Below, piece after piece: positions 26,018 to 35,506 of a stretch of 64,000 bases of DNA (position 1 is the stretch's first letter; the number at the start of each line of letters is the position of its first letter). The position numbers and the translations under genes are program-made. Source of the DNA: Anaerostipes amylophilus (GTDB lineage Bacteria > Bacillota > Clostridia > Lachnospirales > Lachnospiraceae); assembly GCF_025567365.1 (NCBI RefSeq), contig NZ_JAOQJG010000003.1, forward strand, positions 248,001 through 312,000. The letters are read 5' to 3'. A model generated the notes under the pieces. The model ran no database searches and was not told where the DNA came from. It saw only the letters and a program-made list of their open reading frames with translations.

Positions 26018-26924
26018 AAGAAAGAGTTTGTTGCTGAAGAACAGATTTATAAAAGGCTCTTGGCGTTATGCCGAGGGTCTTTTTAAACATTTCAGAGAAA
26101 TAACTGCTGCCAGAGAAACCATACATCTTAGCGATATCTGTTATCTTTTTCTCATGTTTGATGATCTCAGACAAGCTCATATGAATACGAAGCTGATTCA
26201 GATAATCCACAGGACTTAGATGAACATTTCTTTGAAAGAGTCGGCAGCATTCACTATTGCTTAGATGGCAGTAAGAAGCAATATCAGCGAGTGTATGCTT
26301 TTGGTCGATCGATTTATTGAGATATATCATCACATCTTTCATACGTTCCAAATCTCTGGATTCTTTTAAGGACAGTTCTTTGGAGAGATTCACATTATGA
26401 AAGATATAATAAAAGATCTCGTTTACAAAATGGTTGATCTTCAGTTCATAACCATCAACAGGACGGTCACAGATATCATTCATTTTACGAATCATTTCAA
26501 GAATATATTTCTGCCAAGGAATTTTTGGTACAAGTGTCTGGTATCCAAAAGAAGGCTGATCGATCAGGGGTCGGATATATTTCTGATACAAAGGATTGTT
26601 TTCGGTCTGAAATAAGACGGATGGTGAAACACGATAAATGACAAAGTGGCAGTCATAAGATTGATAAGTACAAGCCGAATAAATCTCATTCATGTTGATA
26701 AAAAATCCCTCACCGGAAGATACCAAGAAAGCCTTTTGGCGGATACGAAATTCCATAGTGCCAGAGAGAAGATAGATAAATTCAAAATGACAACTTATAC
26801 GCGGAAATAAAAATCCACCAGGGATCTGTCGGATTTCAAGAATCTTTCGATCAAAAGAAACACCATCACTAAGTCTGCCGGCAGGATAAGAATGTATGGA
26901 TGCATCATAAATATCATAAATCAT
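25986..26924 (-). CDS. AraC-family transcriptional regulator
   Basis: 312 residues: an N-terminal cupin sensor domain (FLFPRISCHFEFIYLLSGTMEFRI...VSSGEGFFINMNEIYSA) and a C-terminal double helix-turn-helix (HTLADIASYCHLSNSECCRLFQRNVHLSPVDYLNQLRI and ITDIAKMYGFSGSSYFSEMFKKTLGITPRAFYK). Such two-domain regulators usually respond to sugars or related compounds. The target is not evident; both neighbours point elsewhere. It overlaps the convergent small membrane gene by 32 bases. Confidence 0.92.
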   Translation of the reverse strand: MIYDIYDASIHSYPAGRLSDGVSFDRKILEIRQIPGGFLFPRISCHFEFIYLLSGTMEFRIRQKAFLVSSGEGFFINMNEIYSACTYQSYDCHFVIYRVSPSVLFQTENNPLYQKYIRPLIDQPSFGYQTLVPKIPWQKYILEMIRKMNDICDRPVDGYELKINHFVNEIFYYIFHNVNLSKELSLKESRDLERMKDVMIYLNKSIDQKHTLADIASYCHLSNSECCRLFQRNVHLSPVDYLNQLRIHMSLSEIIKHEKKITDIAKMYGFSGSSYFSEMFKKTLGITPRAFYKSVLQQQTLSSNADPIHGRR

Positions 26925-27004
26925 AGAAAAACCTCATAAAATCAAAATTGTTATAATAAATGTCGAAATATGTCATAATCTAGTTTGATTTTACTATGAT
27001 TGTT

Positions 27005-27057
27005 ATAAAAAAACAAGCACTGACAGGTAATATATACCATATCAGTGCTTACTTTTT
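27005..27057. terminator. Bidirectional intrinsic terminator
   Basis: Stem AAGCACTGA (27015-27023) and TCAGTGCTT (27042-27050), with inner GGT/ACC pairs. An A-run on the left gives the T-tract for the minus-strand gene ending at 27075; TTTTT on the right serves the plus strand. Confidence 0.8.
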
Positions 27058-27074
27058 ATTCAGAATCTAAAGCA

Positions 27075-28424
27075 TCAGATGTATTTTCGCTGTAACATAT
27101 AAAGCATAATAAGATTGACTATGATTCCTGCAATGCATATGATATAGCATAAAATACGAAGTGGCTGACTTTTTATTTTTTCAAATAATTTTGATAAGAT
27201 CCATATTTGTGCCATATAGAAAATAAAATAAATACGTGTTCCAGATGCAAGCATCGTAGGAGAGAATAATAATGTAAAACGCGAGATCAGTCCACCAAAG
27301 TAAATACTAACGAGACAGAAACTTTGCTCATATTGTTTCACTCCATATTTTGTGTCATCACGGAAGATGTAAAAAATAGAAATCAACATACAGATAAGAT
27401 AGATTACAGATAATACAAAAAGAATCATCTGCATAAGAATCTGAGAGGATGATTTCATTGTTACTTCTGGAAGCACATAATTTAGATTATGTTTTTTCAA
27501 AATGTTAAACCAGCCATAATATGCGGTCAATAATAAGCTGATGACAAAAGGAACTGTGCCGATCAGTTTATATAACAGATTGAAACGCTGATCCGAAATT
27601 ATGATACATGCAATAAGAAAACCTAACAATAGAAAGATCATATTTGGAATAGAAGTAAAATGTTGAATCGTTGATACAACACAAAGCTGCAATTTCCTGA
27701 AAAATGATAATTGTGCATAATCAGGCATCCACTGTGTAATCTCTTTTGCAATTCGATTTTGATTCCCTGGGCAGATCAATACATTAACGATTCCTGCGAT
27801 CGATAGCAGAAGAGACCAGATGATAACCTTTCGATTTTTGATCAGTCGGCGTCTATAATAAAATAGGTGATCATAAACAAAGAATAACAAAACCGCCAAT
27901 AAAAACAGACAGGAAATAAGTTCACTGTTTGTGGCATATATCAATAACAACGAATATAAAAGAAATTGTGGAACGTTTAAGTCAGCTTGACTGACAAGTT
28001 TCATAAACAAATAAAAAGCAGCAAGTCCAGCTGTAAACGGCCACAAATAGTTTGTCGTTGTTGCGATCCATCCAGCAGAAGCAAGATGGATCAGCGGATA
28101 AGAACAAATACAAGTCAGCAAAAATAATTTCTCATCTGTATATATGGATATCATATAAAATACTGCTATAAAACAGATGCAGTCAATGATCTTCCATAAA
28201 ATAGAAGGCAGGACTGCCATAAGATACATTGGAAATTCGAGAATAAAACGCGAACTCCAATTCATCCATCGCCATTTAAGAAGCGATAAAATATCATAAT
28301 GATAGCTGATCAGTTTTGCCCGAAAATGAATTTCATCTCCGAAAACAGGTTTTATATAAACATGGACGAGTATCATAAAAACAGCGAATAACAAAAAATA
28401 AATATAATTTTTTTTAGATTTCAT
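27075..28424 (-). CDS. Polytopic membrane protein, DUF6056-like
   Basis: 449 residues with ~11 hydrophobic segments. Its start (YIYFLLFAVFMILVHVYIKPVFGDEIHF...WRWMNWSSRFILEF) follows the pattern of bacterial membrane proteins of the DUF6056 / glycosyltransferase-39-like type, in which an acidic D-E pair sits after the first span. Such proteins often use polyprenyl-linked sugars, but I cannot show this for DUF6056. GAGAGA is a weak ribosome site. A terminator follows it. Function unknown. Confidence 0.8.
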   Translation of the reverse strand: MKSKKNYIYFLLFAVFMILVHVYIKPVFGDEIHFRAKLISYHYDILSLLKWRWMNWSSRFILEFPMYLMAVLPSILWKIIDCICFIAVFYMISIYTDEKLFLLTCICSYPLIHLASAGWIATTTNYLWPFTAGLAAFYLFMKLVSQADLNVPQFLLYSLLLIYATNSELISCLFLLAVLLFFVYDHLFYYRRRLIKNRKVIIWSLLLSIAGIVNVLICPGNQNRIAKEITQWMPDYAQLSFFRKLQLCVVSTIQHFTSIPNMIFLLLGFLIACIIISDQRFNLLYKLIGTVPFVISLLLTAYYGWFNILKKHNLNYVLPEVTMKSSSQILMQMILFVLSVIYLICMLISIFYIFRDDTKYGVKQYEQSFCLVSIYFGGLISRFTLLFSPTMLASGTRIYFIFYMAQIWILSKLFEKIKSQPLRILCYIICIAGIIVNLIMLYMLQRKYI

Positions 28425-28459
28425 AAAAGTTCTCTCTTTATGTAGTTATTAAGAAAAAT

Positions 28460-29098
28460 CTAATATCCTAAAGATTCTCCTACAAGAATGATTTTAATAC
28501 GGCCTCTCATTGCAGCACTCTGACGACGTGTTACAACAATCTGGCTGCAGATGCAAGTGTCACCATAGCAGTCACCACAACGACCAGTCATAGAACAAGG
28601 AGTTTTAAGTCCAAGACGAAGAGTGTTTGGAGGACTGGCAAAGTTGCGGACTCTCTTTATACCATCTTCTACATCATTGACAACCTTATTCATACCAACG
28701 ATCATGATCACATTCTTAGGTCCATAAGTTAAACATGCAACACGGTTACCAGTACCATCAATATTGATCAGTTCACCATCAAGCGTGATCGCATTGGAAC
28801 TCATTAGATAGTAATCAGCTAATACTGCTTTAGAAAAGATCTCACGCTGCTCGTCATAATTTTTTGCAACAGAACGGTCAATGATTTCATAGTTACCATT
28901 CTTCACTGCATCCATTAAACCGATTTCAGAAATACTCATGGAACCACCCCAAGTAACAGAAGAACCTTCTTCTATGTAACTTAAAGCTTTCGCAAGTGCA
29001 TCTTCCTTTGTCTCGCAGAAGACACCCTCCATATTTCTCTTTTCCAGACCTTTGATAATCGTCTGTGCACGAAGTTTTGTTGCTTCATTTAAAAACAT
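28460..29098 (-). CDS. LUD-domain (lactate utilisation-like) protein
   Basis: 212 residues, stand-alone LUD/DUF162 domain as in LutC/YkgG: VTWGGSMSISEIGLMDAV, YLMSSNAITLDGELINIDGTGNRVACLTYGPKNVIMIVGMNKVV. The C-terminal segment has a cysteine cluster, C-S-M-T-G-R-C-G-D-C-Y-G-D-T-C-I-C, which may hold an iron-sulfur cluster. There are no lutA/lutB partners nearby. AAAGGATG is the ribosome site. Role in lactate oxidation is not established for this single-domain form. Confidence 0.85.
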   Translation of the reverse strand: MFLNEATKLRAQTIIKGLEKRNMEGVFCETKEDALAKALSYIEEGSSVTWGGSMSISEIGLMDAVKNGNYEIIDRSVAKNYDEQREIFSKAVLADYYLMSSNAITLDGELINIDGTGNRVACLTYGPKNVIMIVGMNKVVNDVEDGIKRVRNFASPPNTLRLGLKTPCSMTGRCGDCYGDTCICSQIVVTRRQSAAMRGRIKIILVGESLGY

Positions 29099-29230
29099 TT
29101 ATATCATCCTTTCCATATAAAGTTAAAATGGGACCTATCCTTTAAAATCCCATAAATCAAAATTCATTATATCATGTTTCAAAACAATATGATATAATAT
29201 TATGTAAAACTTTTAGAAAGAGGTATTTTT

Positions 29231-31210
29231 TTGAAAGCACTATTTATCACAGAAAAACCAAGTGTCGCCAGAGAATTTGCAGCGGCACTTAACATAAATG
29301 CAAAAAACAGAGACGGATATATGGAAGGAGACAAGGCAGTTATCACATGGTGTGTCGGACACTTAGTCACCATGTCCTACCCAGACCAGTACGATCCTGC
29401 GTTAAAGAAATGGGACTTAGAAACCATTCCATTTATTCCAGAGACATTCAAATACGAAACCATCCCAGGAGTCCAGAAACAATTTGATATCGTATCATCT
29501 CTCCTAAACCGAGAAGATATCGATACGATCTACGTCTGCACTGACTCCGGACGAGAGGGAGAATACATCTACCGTCTGGTAGACCAGCAGGCCAATGTCA
29601 GCAAAGACAAGAAGAAAAAACGTGTCTGGATTGATTCCCAGACAAAAGAAGAAGTGATCCGCGGGGTAAAAGAAGCGAAAGACTTAAGTGAATACGACAA
29701 CCTAGCAGCCGCCGCATACCTGCGAGCCAAAGAAGACTATCTGATGGGAATCAACTTCTCCAGAGTCCTGACACTCAAATATGGCTGGACACTCGGTAAC
29801 TATTTAAATCAGAAACGAAGTTTAGTGGTAGCAGTCGGACGAGTGATGACCTGTGTTCTCGGAATGATCGTCAAGAGAGAACGAGAGATCCGTACCTTTG
29901 TGCCAACACCGTTTTACAGAATCTTAGGACACTTTGACTGTCGGGGATTTCAGGTAGAAGCGGAATGGAAAGCGGTCAAAGGATCAAAATACTTTGAATC
30001 TAACAAGTTATATAAAGACAATGGATTCTTGGATAAGAAAGATGCACAGGAATTTATCAAATATTTAGAAGATGGCAGCAACAATGAGACAATCGTTGTA
30101 TCATCCTCCAAACGACAGGAAAAGAAGAATCCGCCATTATTATATAATCTTGCAGAATTACAGAATGAATGTTCTAAACGATTCAAATTAAGTCCAGATG
30201 AGACATTAAAAGTTGTCCAGGACCTATATGAAAAGAAACTGGTTACATACCCAAGAACCGATGCCAGAGTCTTATCAAGTGCAGTCGCTAAAGAGATTTA
30301 TAAAAATATCGGAGGTTTAAATAACTACGCTCCATTATCAGGCTTTGCAAATGAGATCATGCAAGGCAAGAAATATCAGGGAATGATCAAATCCAAATAT
30401 GTGGATGACAAAAAGATCACCGACCATTATGCGATCATTCCAACCGGACAGGCAGTGAACAGCTTATCAAGAATCTCAGAGATGGGACAGAAAGTCTACG
30501 ATGTGATTGCCAGAAGATTCCTAAGCATCTTTATGCCGCCAGCAGTATATTTGAAGATCAAATTAGAGACACAGACCAAAGGTGAAGCATTCTTTGCAAA
30601 CTTTAAGATGCTAAAAGACCCAGGATACTTAAAAGTGACTGGAATGGGCGGCCAGAAAAAAGAAGTTGCATTAACAGAAGAACAGATCAATGCAATCTCA
30701 TCGTTAAAGAAAGGTATGAAACTACCAGTCAAAGAATACAAGATCAAAGATGGAACAACATCCGCACCAAAACGATACAACTCAGGTTCTTTGATCCTTG
30801 CCATGGAAAATGCAGGACAGCTCATTGAAGATGAAGATTTAAGAGAACAGATCAAAGGAAGCGGAATCGGAACAAGTGCGACAAGAGCAGAGATCGTAAA
30901 GAAACTTGTGTCCAATAAATACATCGCATTAAATAAAAAGACACAGATCGTAACTCCAACGTTAACTGGAGAGATGATCGTAAACGTTGTCAGTGCATCC
31001 ATTGGATCACTCCTAAACCCAACCTTAACTGCAAGCTGGGAAAAAGGATTAACCTACGTGGCAGAAGGAACCGTCACAGAAGAAGAGTACATGCAGAAGT
31101 TAGACAAGTTTGTCACCCAGAAGACAAATATCGTCAAACAAAATAACTTCCAGTATCAGTTAAGACAATCATTTGATCAGATCGCACCATATTATCAAAA
31201 GAAAAAATAA
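29231..31210 (+). CDS. topB: DNA topoisomerase III, second copy without zinc ribbons
   Basis: 659 residues, starting with TTG after AAAGAGG. TOPRIM: ITEKPSVAREFAAAL and CTDSGREGEYIYRL; catalytic tyrosine Y340 in TYPRTDARVL; GSGIGTSATRAEIV near the C-terminus. It ends after the core fold, without the Cys-rich ribbons of the copy at 1128, and the two are clearly different proteins, so they are paralogs and not a recent duplication. It has a long N-terminal insertion around NQKRSLVVAVGRV. It lies on its own just before spoIIIA. Confidence 0.94.
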   Translation: MKALFITEKPSVAREFAAALNINAKNRDGYMEGDKAVITWCVGHLVTMSYPDQYDPALKKWDLETIPFIPETFKYETIPGVQKQFDIVSSLLNREDIDTIYVCTDSGREGEYIYRLVDQQANVSKDKKKKRVWIDSQTKEEVIRGVKEAKDLSEYDNLAAAAYLRAKEDYLMGINFSRVLTLKYGWTLGNYLNQKRSLVVAVGRVMTCVLGMIVKREREIRTFVPTPFYRILGHFDCRGFQVEAEWKAVKGSKYFESNKLYKDNGFLDKKDAQEFIKYLEDGSNNETIVVSSSKRQEKKNPPLLYNLAELQNECSKRFKLSPDETLKVVQDLYEKKLVTYPRTDARVLSSAVAKEIYKNIGGLNNYAPLSGFANEIMQGKKYQGMIKSKYVDDKKITDHYAIIPTGQAVNSLSRISEMGQKVYDVIARRFLSIFMPPAVYLKIKLETQTKGEAFFANFKMLKDPGYLKVTGMGGQKKEVALTEEQINAISSLKKGMKLPVKEYKIKDGTTSAPKRYNSGSLILAMENAGQLIEDEDLREQIKGSGIGTSATRAEIVKKLVSNKYIALNKKTQIVTPTLTGEMIVNVVSASIGSLLNPTLTASWEKGLTYVAEGTVTEEEYMQKLDKFVTQKTNIVKQNNFQYQLRQSFDQIAPYYQKKK

Positions 31211-31232
31211 ACGAAGAAAAATAAAACAACAT

Positions 31233-31291
31233 TCATAAAAACACCTTCTATCACATATATTTGGATTATACCAAAATGGGGAGGTGTTTTT
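31233..31291 (+). promoter_or_regulatory. Candidate sigma-E promoter and hairpin before spoIIIAA
   Basis: TCATAAA (31233-31239), 14 bases, CATATATT (31254-31261) fits the sporulation sigma-E pattern known for the spoIIIA operon of Bacillus. An overlapping hairpin pairs AAAACACCT (31237-31245) with AGGTGTTTT (31283-31291), enclosing TTTGG/CCAAA. It can end topB transcription, and its right arm includes part of the GGGGAGG ribosome site of spoIIIAA. Confidence 0.5.
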
Positions 31292-31297
31292 AAATTT

Positions 31298-32224
31298 ATG
31301 AAAGAGGAAGAAATCTTAGGAATCCTTCCATTACATATCAGAACCATCATAAAGCAGGCAGACATCAACTGGGACGACCTTCAGGAAATCCGCCTGCGTA
31401 TTCAAAAGCCAGTCATTTTAAAATACAAGTCGAAAGCCTGTTATTTATCCGAACAGGGAAAGATCACAACAAGAAAAGAACAATTACATATCGTAACGTC
31501 ACAAGAGATCAGACAAGCCATGGAATATATCAGCAGCTATTCGATGTATGCCTATATCGAACAGCTAAAACAAGGCTTTTTAACAATAAGAGGTGGACAC
31601 CGTGTTGGAATCTGTGGAACGGTTGTGATGGACCATGACAAAGTCAAAACAATTCGACATATTTCCGGTTTAAATATCCGCGTTGCACACGAAGTGAAAG
31701 GATGCGCAGACGCCCTTTATTCTATGTGTACCAGAATGGGAAAACTCATCCCAACCTTGATCATCTCTCCGCCAGGCTGTGGGAAGACAACATTACTTCG
31801 GGATATGATAAGAAAAATCTCCGATGAAGGACAGACAGTTGGTGTTGTCGATGAGCGAAGCGAGATCGGAGCATGTTATCAAGGTGTTGCCCAAAATGAT
31901 CTCGGTATCCAGACCGATATCATGGATGCATGTGAAAAAGGGCAGGGTATGAATATGCTGATCCGATCCATGGCACCTGATGTGATCGCTGTGGATGAGA
32001 TCGGAAGCAAAGAAGATGTTGAAGCTTTATTTTTCTGTGCCTACCGCGGATGCAGCATTTTAGCAACCGCTCATGGAAAGAATAAGGAATCCTTATCTAA
32101 GAATCCCTATATGCGAGAGATCATCAACAAAAAAATGTTCCAACGCTACGTGATCTTAGAACAGCGAGACCAACCAGGATATATCACAAAGATCATGGAT
32201 GAAAACGGGGTGGTACTAAATTGA
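31298..32224 (+). CDS. spoIIIAA: Stage III sporulation protein AA (secretion-type ATPase)
   Basis: 308 residues. Walker A SPPGCGKTTLLRD (K163), then VVDERSEIG and MAPDVIAVDEIGS (Walker B). A secretion ATPase that powers the SpoIIIA-SpoIIQ channel between mother cell and forespore. The ribosome site GGAGG is 12 bases from the ATG, longer than usual, and lies in a hairpin. First gene of a complete eight-gene operon; its TGA overlaps the next start. Confidence 0.96.
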   Translation: MKEEEILGILPLHIRTIIKQADINWDDLQEIRLRIQKPVILKYKSKACYLSEQGKITTRKEQLHIVTSQEIRQAMEYISSYSMYAYIEQLKQGFLTIRGGHRVGICGTVVMDHDKVKTIRHISGLNIRVAHEVKGCADALYSMCTRMGKLIPTLIISPPGCGKTTLLRDMIRKISDEGQTVGVVDERSEIGACYQGVAQNDLGIQTDIMDACEKGQGMNMLIRSMAPDVIAVDEIGSKEDVEALFFCAYRGCSILATAHGKNKESLSKNPYMREIINKKMFQRYVILEQRDQPGYITKIMDENGVVLN

Positions 32225-32739
32225 TCAAAGTATTAGGATCACTGATCGTCATTTTCGCAGGGATCGGATTTGGATTTCACAAAGCCGCAAAAGAACAAAA
32301 ACGTCTAGAACAGGGAATTGCGATCAAACGAATGTTATACCTTCTGCAAGGAGAGATCCGCTATGGATTTACCCCGCTTCCAGAAGCGGTATTAAAAATA
32401 TCAACAAAAACAGAAAAAGAATACCAGCCATTCCTAAAAAACGTGGCAAAACAGTTAGAGACACATAGCGAAGAATCCTTTGCTAAAGTATGGCAGCAGG
32501 CAGCTGAAAAGAAATTAAAACAGGTGATCTACGAACCGAAGTTTTATGAAATCTTAAAAAATATGGGAGAAACGATCGGATACCTGGATCAGCAGATGCA
32601 GGAAAAAACAATCCTGTTAACGATCGAACAGCTCGATGACCAGATTTTTCTGATGAAAGATCAAGTAGTAAAAAACTGTAAAATGTATCGAAGTCTTGGA
32701 ATATCACTAAGTGTCTTGATCGTGATCATTTTATTATAA
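32221..32739 (+). CDS. spoIIIAB: Stage III sporulation protein AB
   Basis: 172 residues, beginning with TTG inside the stop region of spoIIIAA (TTGA overlap). One N-terminal and one C-terminal membrane segment (LGSLIVIFAGIGFGF and SLGISLSVLIVIILL) flank a helical GspF-like cytoplasmic part (RMLYLLQGEIRYGFTPLPEAV). Part of the mother-cell channel base. Confidence 0.93.
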   Translation: MIKVLGSLIVIFAGIGFGFHKAAKEQKRLEQGIAIKRMLYLLQGEIRYGFTPLPEAVLKISTKTEKEYQPFLKNVAKQLETHSEESFAKVWQQAAEKKLKQVIYEPKFYEILKNMGETIGYLDQQMQEKTILLTIEQLDDQIFLMKDQVVKNCKMYRSLGISLSVLIVIILL

Positions 32740-32775
32740 AATACATCGCGATCATTTTATGACAAGGAGGGAGTT

Positions 32776-32973
32776 ATGAGTGTCAATATCATTTTTCGCA
32801 TCGCAGCCGTCGGAATTCTTGTAACGATCCTTGTGCAGGTGTTAAAACATTCCGGAAGAGACGAACAGGCTTTTTTGATCACACTTGCAGGACTGATCCT
32901 TGTTCTTGGCTGGGTGATCCCATATATCTATGATCTGTTTGAAAGCGTCCAGACACTTTTTACGATATCCTAG
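32776..32973 (+). CDS. spoIIIAC: Stage III sporulation protein AC
   Basis: 65 residues with two membrane segments (IIFRIAAVGILVTILVQVL and AFLITLAGLILVLGWVIPYIY), the typical size and shape of this small channel protein. AAGGAGGG precedes the ATG. Confidence 0.93.
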   Translation: MSVNIIFRIAAVGILVTILVQVLKHSGRDEQAFLITLAGLILVLGWVIPYIYDLFESVQTLFTIS

Positions 32974-32994
32974 AGATTGGAGGCGGATACTAAG

Positions 32995-33384
32995 ATGATA
33001 AAAGTTGCAGTCTTTGGGATCGTTGCAAGTCTGATTGCCATGAAGATCAAAACCATCCGTCCAGAGATTGCCATCTTGATCGCAGTGATCTCAAGCATTC
33101 TTCTGGCAATGTATGGATTAAAACAAATGGAAGAGATTTTAGCAGTTTTTGAGACGATCCGATCCTATTCCAAAATCCCAAAAAGTTATTTCCAGATTCT
33201 TTTAAAACTGATCGGTATCTCCTTCATCTGCGAGTTTGCATCCAACATATGCAAAGACGCAGGACAGGCATCGATTGCAAAACAGATCGAGTTTGCAGGG
33301 AAACTAGCAATCCTGATCGTTGGACTTCCAGTCTTTGAATCACTGCTAGAAACAATTCAGAAATTATTAGGAAATGGCACATGA
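32995..33384 (+). CDS. spoIIIAD: Stage III sporulation protein AD
   Basis: 129 residues, about four membrane segments (IKVAVFGIVASLIAMKI, EIAILIAVISSILLAMYGL, ILLKLIGISFICEFASNIC, LAILIVGLPVFESLLETI). The frame opens at 32977 with TTG, but that codon lies inside the ribosome site TTGGAGG; the ATG at 32995 is therefore chosen. It overlaps spoIIIAE by four bases (ATGA). Confidence 0.93.
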   Translation: MIKVAVFGIVASLIAMKIKTIRPEIAILIAVISSILLAMYGLKQMEEILAVFETIRSYSKIPKSYFQILLKLIGISFICEFASNICKDAGQASIAKQIEFAGKLAILIVGLPVFESLLETIQKLLGNGT

Positions 33385-34508
33385 GACAAAGAATGTTTCT
33401 ATTAATTCTGCTATTCGTACTGATCCTTACAAAAACAAATGATATTTCCGCCAAAGAAACAAAACTCAATGAAGACATGTTTACCAATGTGGAAAACACC
33501 TTAAAAGAGAAAGAAATCGATGTATCTTATACACAATTAGTAAAACAGCTGATCCACGGAAATGTAAAAGGTGTTCTGCATACGATCAAAGCCAAAATGA
33601 AAGAGGTCTTTTTAAACCGTATGTTGATCCAAAAAGACCTGATCAGAGAAATCCTTCTGATCGCATTTACCGCAGCCATCTTTAAAAATCTGTCCGATTC
33701 CTTTTTTCAGCAAAGCACAGCCAATAGTGCATTTTATATTACTTATGTGATCCTATGCGGTGTCATGGTACATTCCTTTTTTTATTTAAACAAAACAGTG
33801 ACGCAGCTCGTTACCTTAATGGCAGATTATATGAAAGGAATGATCATGGCATATTCACTGGCTGTTGTCTCAACTTCCGGGATCACGACATCAACGACAG
33901 TTTATGAATTTTATCTTCTGCTGATCTATGCAATGACAACCCTTACAAATGTTGTATTACTTCCGATGATCAAGATCTTATTTGTCCTAAAGATCATCAA
34001 CCATATATCAAAAGAAGAACATTTCTCAAGACTGTGCAAAACACTCGAAGGTGTGATCAAGTTTCTACTCAAAGGATTCTTAAGCGTACTGTTAGGAGTC
34101 CAGCTGATCCAGTCGATGATCCTGCCAGCCGTTGATTCCATGAAAAATACAGTTCTCCAAAAAGGAATGAGTGCCATTCCAGGAATCGGAAGTGGTTTAA
34201 ATTCAGCCATGACCATGGTCATCGGTTCGGCAGTTGTGATCAAAAATAGCATCGGAGCCGTTGGAATCCTTGTACTGATCGTGATCATCGTCCCACCAGT
34301 TATAGAGATCACAGCAGTTGTTCTTACCTATTTGCTGGCAGGGATCATGATCCAGCCCATATCCGACAAAAGGATCACCGGAGCGATGGATGCAGTCATT
34401 CAAAGCGGGAAATTAATGCTTTCGATGATCTTTACGATGGCACTGTTATTTATCCTATCCGTGGCATTGATCGCATTCTCAACCAACGTTAATTATTATG
34501 CGGGGTAA
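33381..34508 (+). CDS. spoIIIAE: Stage III sporulation protein AE
   Basis: 375 residues. An N-terminal signal segment (FLLILLFVLILTKT), an extracytoplasmic region, then many membrane segments (LLIAFTAAIFKNLSDSF, LVTLMADYMKGMIMAYSLAVV, AVGILVLIVIIVPPVIEI). Largest integral membrane protein of the SpoIIIA channel. Translationally coupled to spoIIIAD by ATGA. Confidence 0.94.
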   Translation: MRQRMFLLILLFVLILTKTNDISAKETKLNEDMFTNVENTLKEKEIDVSYTQLVKQLIHGNVKGVLHTIKAKMKEVFLNRMLIQKDLIREILLIAFTAAIFKNLSDSFFQQSTANSAFYITYVILCGVMVHSFFYLNKTVTQLVTLMADYMKGMIMAYSLAVVSTSGITTSTTVYEFYLLLIYAMTTLTNVVLLPMIKILFVLKIINHISKEEHFSRLCKTLEGVIKFLLKGFLSVLLGVQLIQSMILPAVDSMKNTVLQKGMSAIPGIGSGLNSAMTMVIGSAVVIKNSIGAVGILVLIVIIVPPVIEITAVVLTYLLAGIMIQPISDKRITGAMDAVIQSGKLMLSMIFTMALLFILSVALIAFSTNVNYYAG

Positions 34509-34513
34509 GGATT

Positions 34514-34957
34514 ATGGATTATCTGAAAATGATCATATTTTTTCTGATCTTAACAACACTGATCGATCAGCTCTGCGACAAAAGCATCTACCGTCCATAC
34601 CTTCGGTTAATAACAGGATTTATGCTCATCTCCCTGATGATGCAGCCAATATCCTATTATTTATCCAACGAAGATATCGTGACACAGGCAATCTCAACAG
34701 CAGTCAAAGGAGAAAATAACCCTGCATTTTTGGATGGTGCAAAAGAGGAAAAACAAAATCAGATCAAAGAACAGATCACAACGTTATTTTCACATTACGA
34801 TCTCAAAGTATTAGAGGTTGATCCAAAGGTAAATGAAAAAGGAACTATCGAAAAGATCGACATCAAAACAGACAAGCTTCGTCATACAAAGAAACTAAAA
34901 ACCGCAATTTCAAACTTCTATAATATGAAGGAATCTAATATAAATATAAGTGAGTAG
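34514..34957 (+). CDS. spoIIIAF: Stage III sporulation protein AF
   Basis: 147 residues: two N-terminal membrane segments (MIIFFLILTTLIDQL and LITGFMLISLMMQPISYYL) followed by a soluble ring-building-motif domain (LKVLEVDPKVNEKGTIEKIDIK), as in the family. GTAAGG serves as ribosome site, 5 bases after spoIIIAE. Confidence 0.9.
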   Translation: MDYLKMIIFFLILTTLIDQLCDKSIYRPYLRLITGFMLISLMMQPISYYLSNEDIVTQAISTAVKGENNPAFLDGAKEEKQNQIKEQITTLFSHYDLKVLEVDPKVNEKGTIEKIDIKTDKLRHTKKLKTAISNFYNMKESNINISE

Positions 34958-34964
34958 AAGAAAT

Positions 34965-35504
34965 ATGATAGAGAGGGAAAAACTACAACATCTGATCGAA
35001 AATATAGGCATTCCAAAACTTTGCCTGATCTTACTTCTTGGCATCAGCCTGATCATCGTAAGTATCCCATCCGGGAAGACAAAGAAGAACACACAAAGCA
35101 CTGAAACCACAGCAAAAGAAGATTCTACTGATCTCTATGTGAAAAAGCAGGAAAAACGATTGGTTAATGCATTAAAACATGTAGAAGGAGTCGGAAAAGT
35201 AAAAGTGATGATCACCGTTAATTCATCCAAAGAAGCTGTCGTAAATAAAGACAGTCCCTACGAACAAAGCAGCAGTGAAAAAGAAAAAACAGTCAAAGAG
35301 GATGAACAGACCGTTTTAGTCGAAGAAGACGGAAAGAAAGTTCCATACGTGATCAAAGAAGTAGAACCAGTCGTCGAAGGAGTGGTCGTCGTCGCCCAGG
35401 GTGGTGGGAATGATATTATAAAGAATCAGATCGTTGAAGCAGTTTCTGTGTTATTTCATATTTCATCTTATAAAGTGAAAGTCTTAAAAATGGAGGATTC
35501 CTAA
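34965..35504 (+). CDS. spoIIIAG: Stage III sporulation protein AG
   Basis: 179 residues. Membrane segment LCLILLLGISLIIVSIPSG, a disordered linker, then the ring-building domain (KRLVNALKHVEGVGKVKVMITVNSSKEAVVN ... VVEGVVVVAQGGGNDIIKNQIVEAVSVLF) that forms the intermembrane ring. ATG 34965 or GTG 34950 could be the start; both ribosome sites are weak, and both overlap or touch spoIIIAF. Confidence 0.93.
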   Translation: MIEREKLQHLIENIGIPKLCLILLLGISLIIVSIPSGKTKKNTQSTETTAKEDSTDLYVKKQEKRLVNALKHVEGVGKVKVMITVNSSKEAVVNKDSPYEQSSSEKEKTVKEDEQTVLVEEDGKKVPYVIKEVEPVVEGVVVVAQGGGNDIIKNQIVEAVSVLFHISSYKVKVLKMEDS

Positions 35505-35506
35505 CA

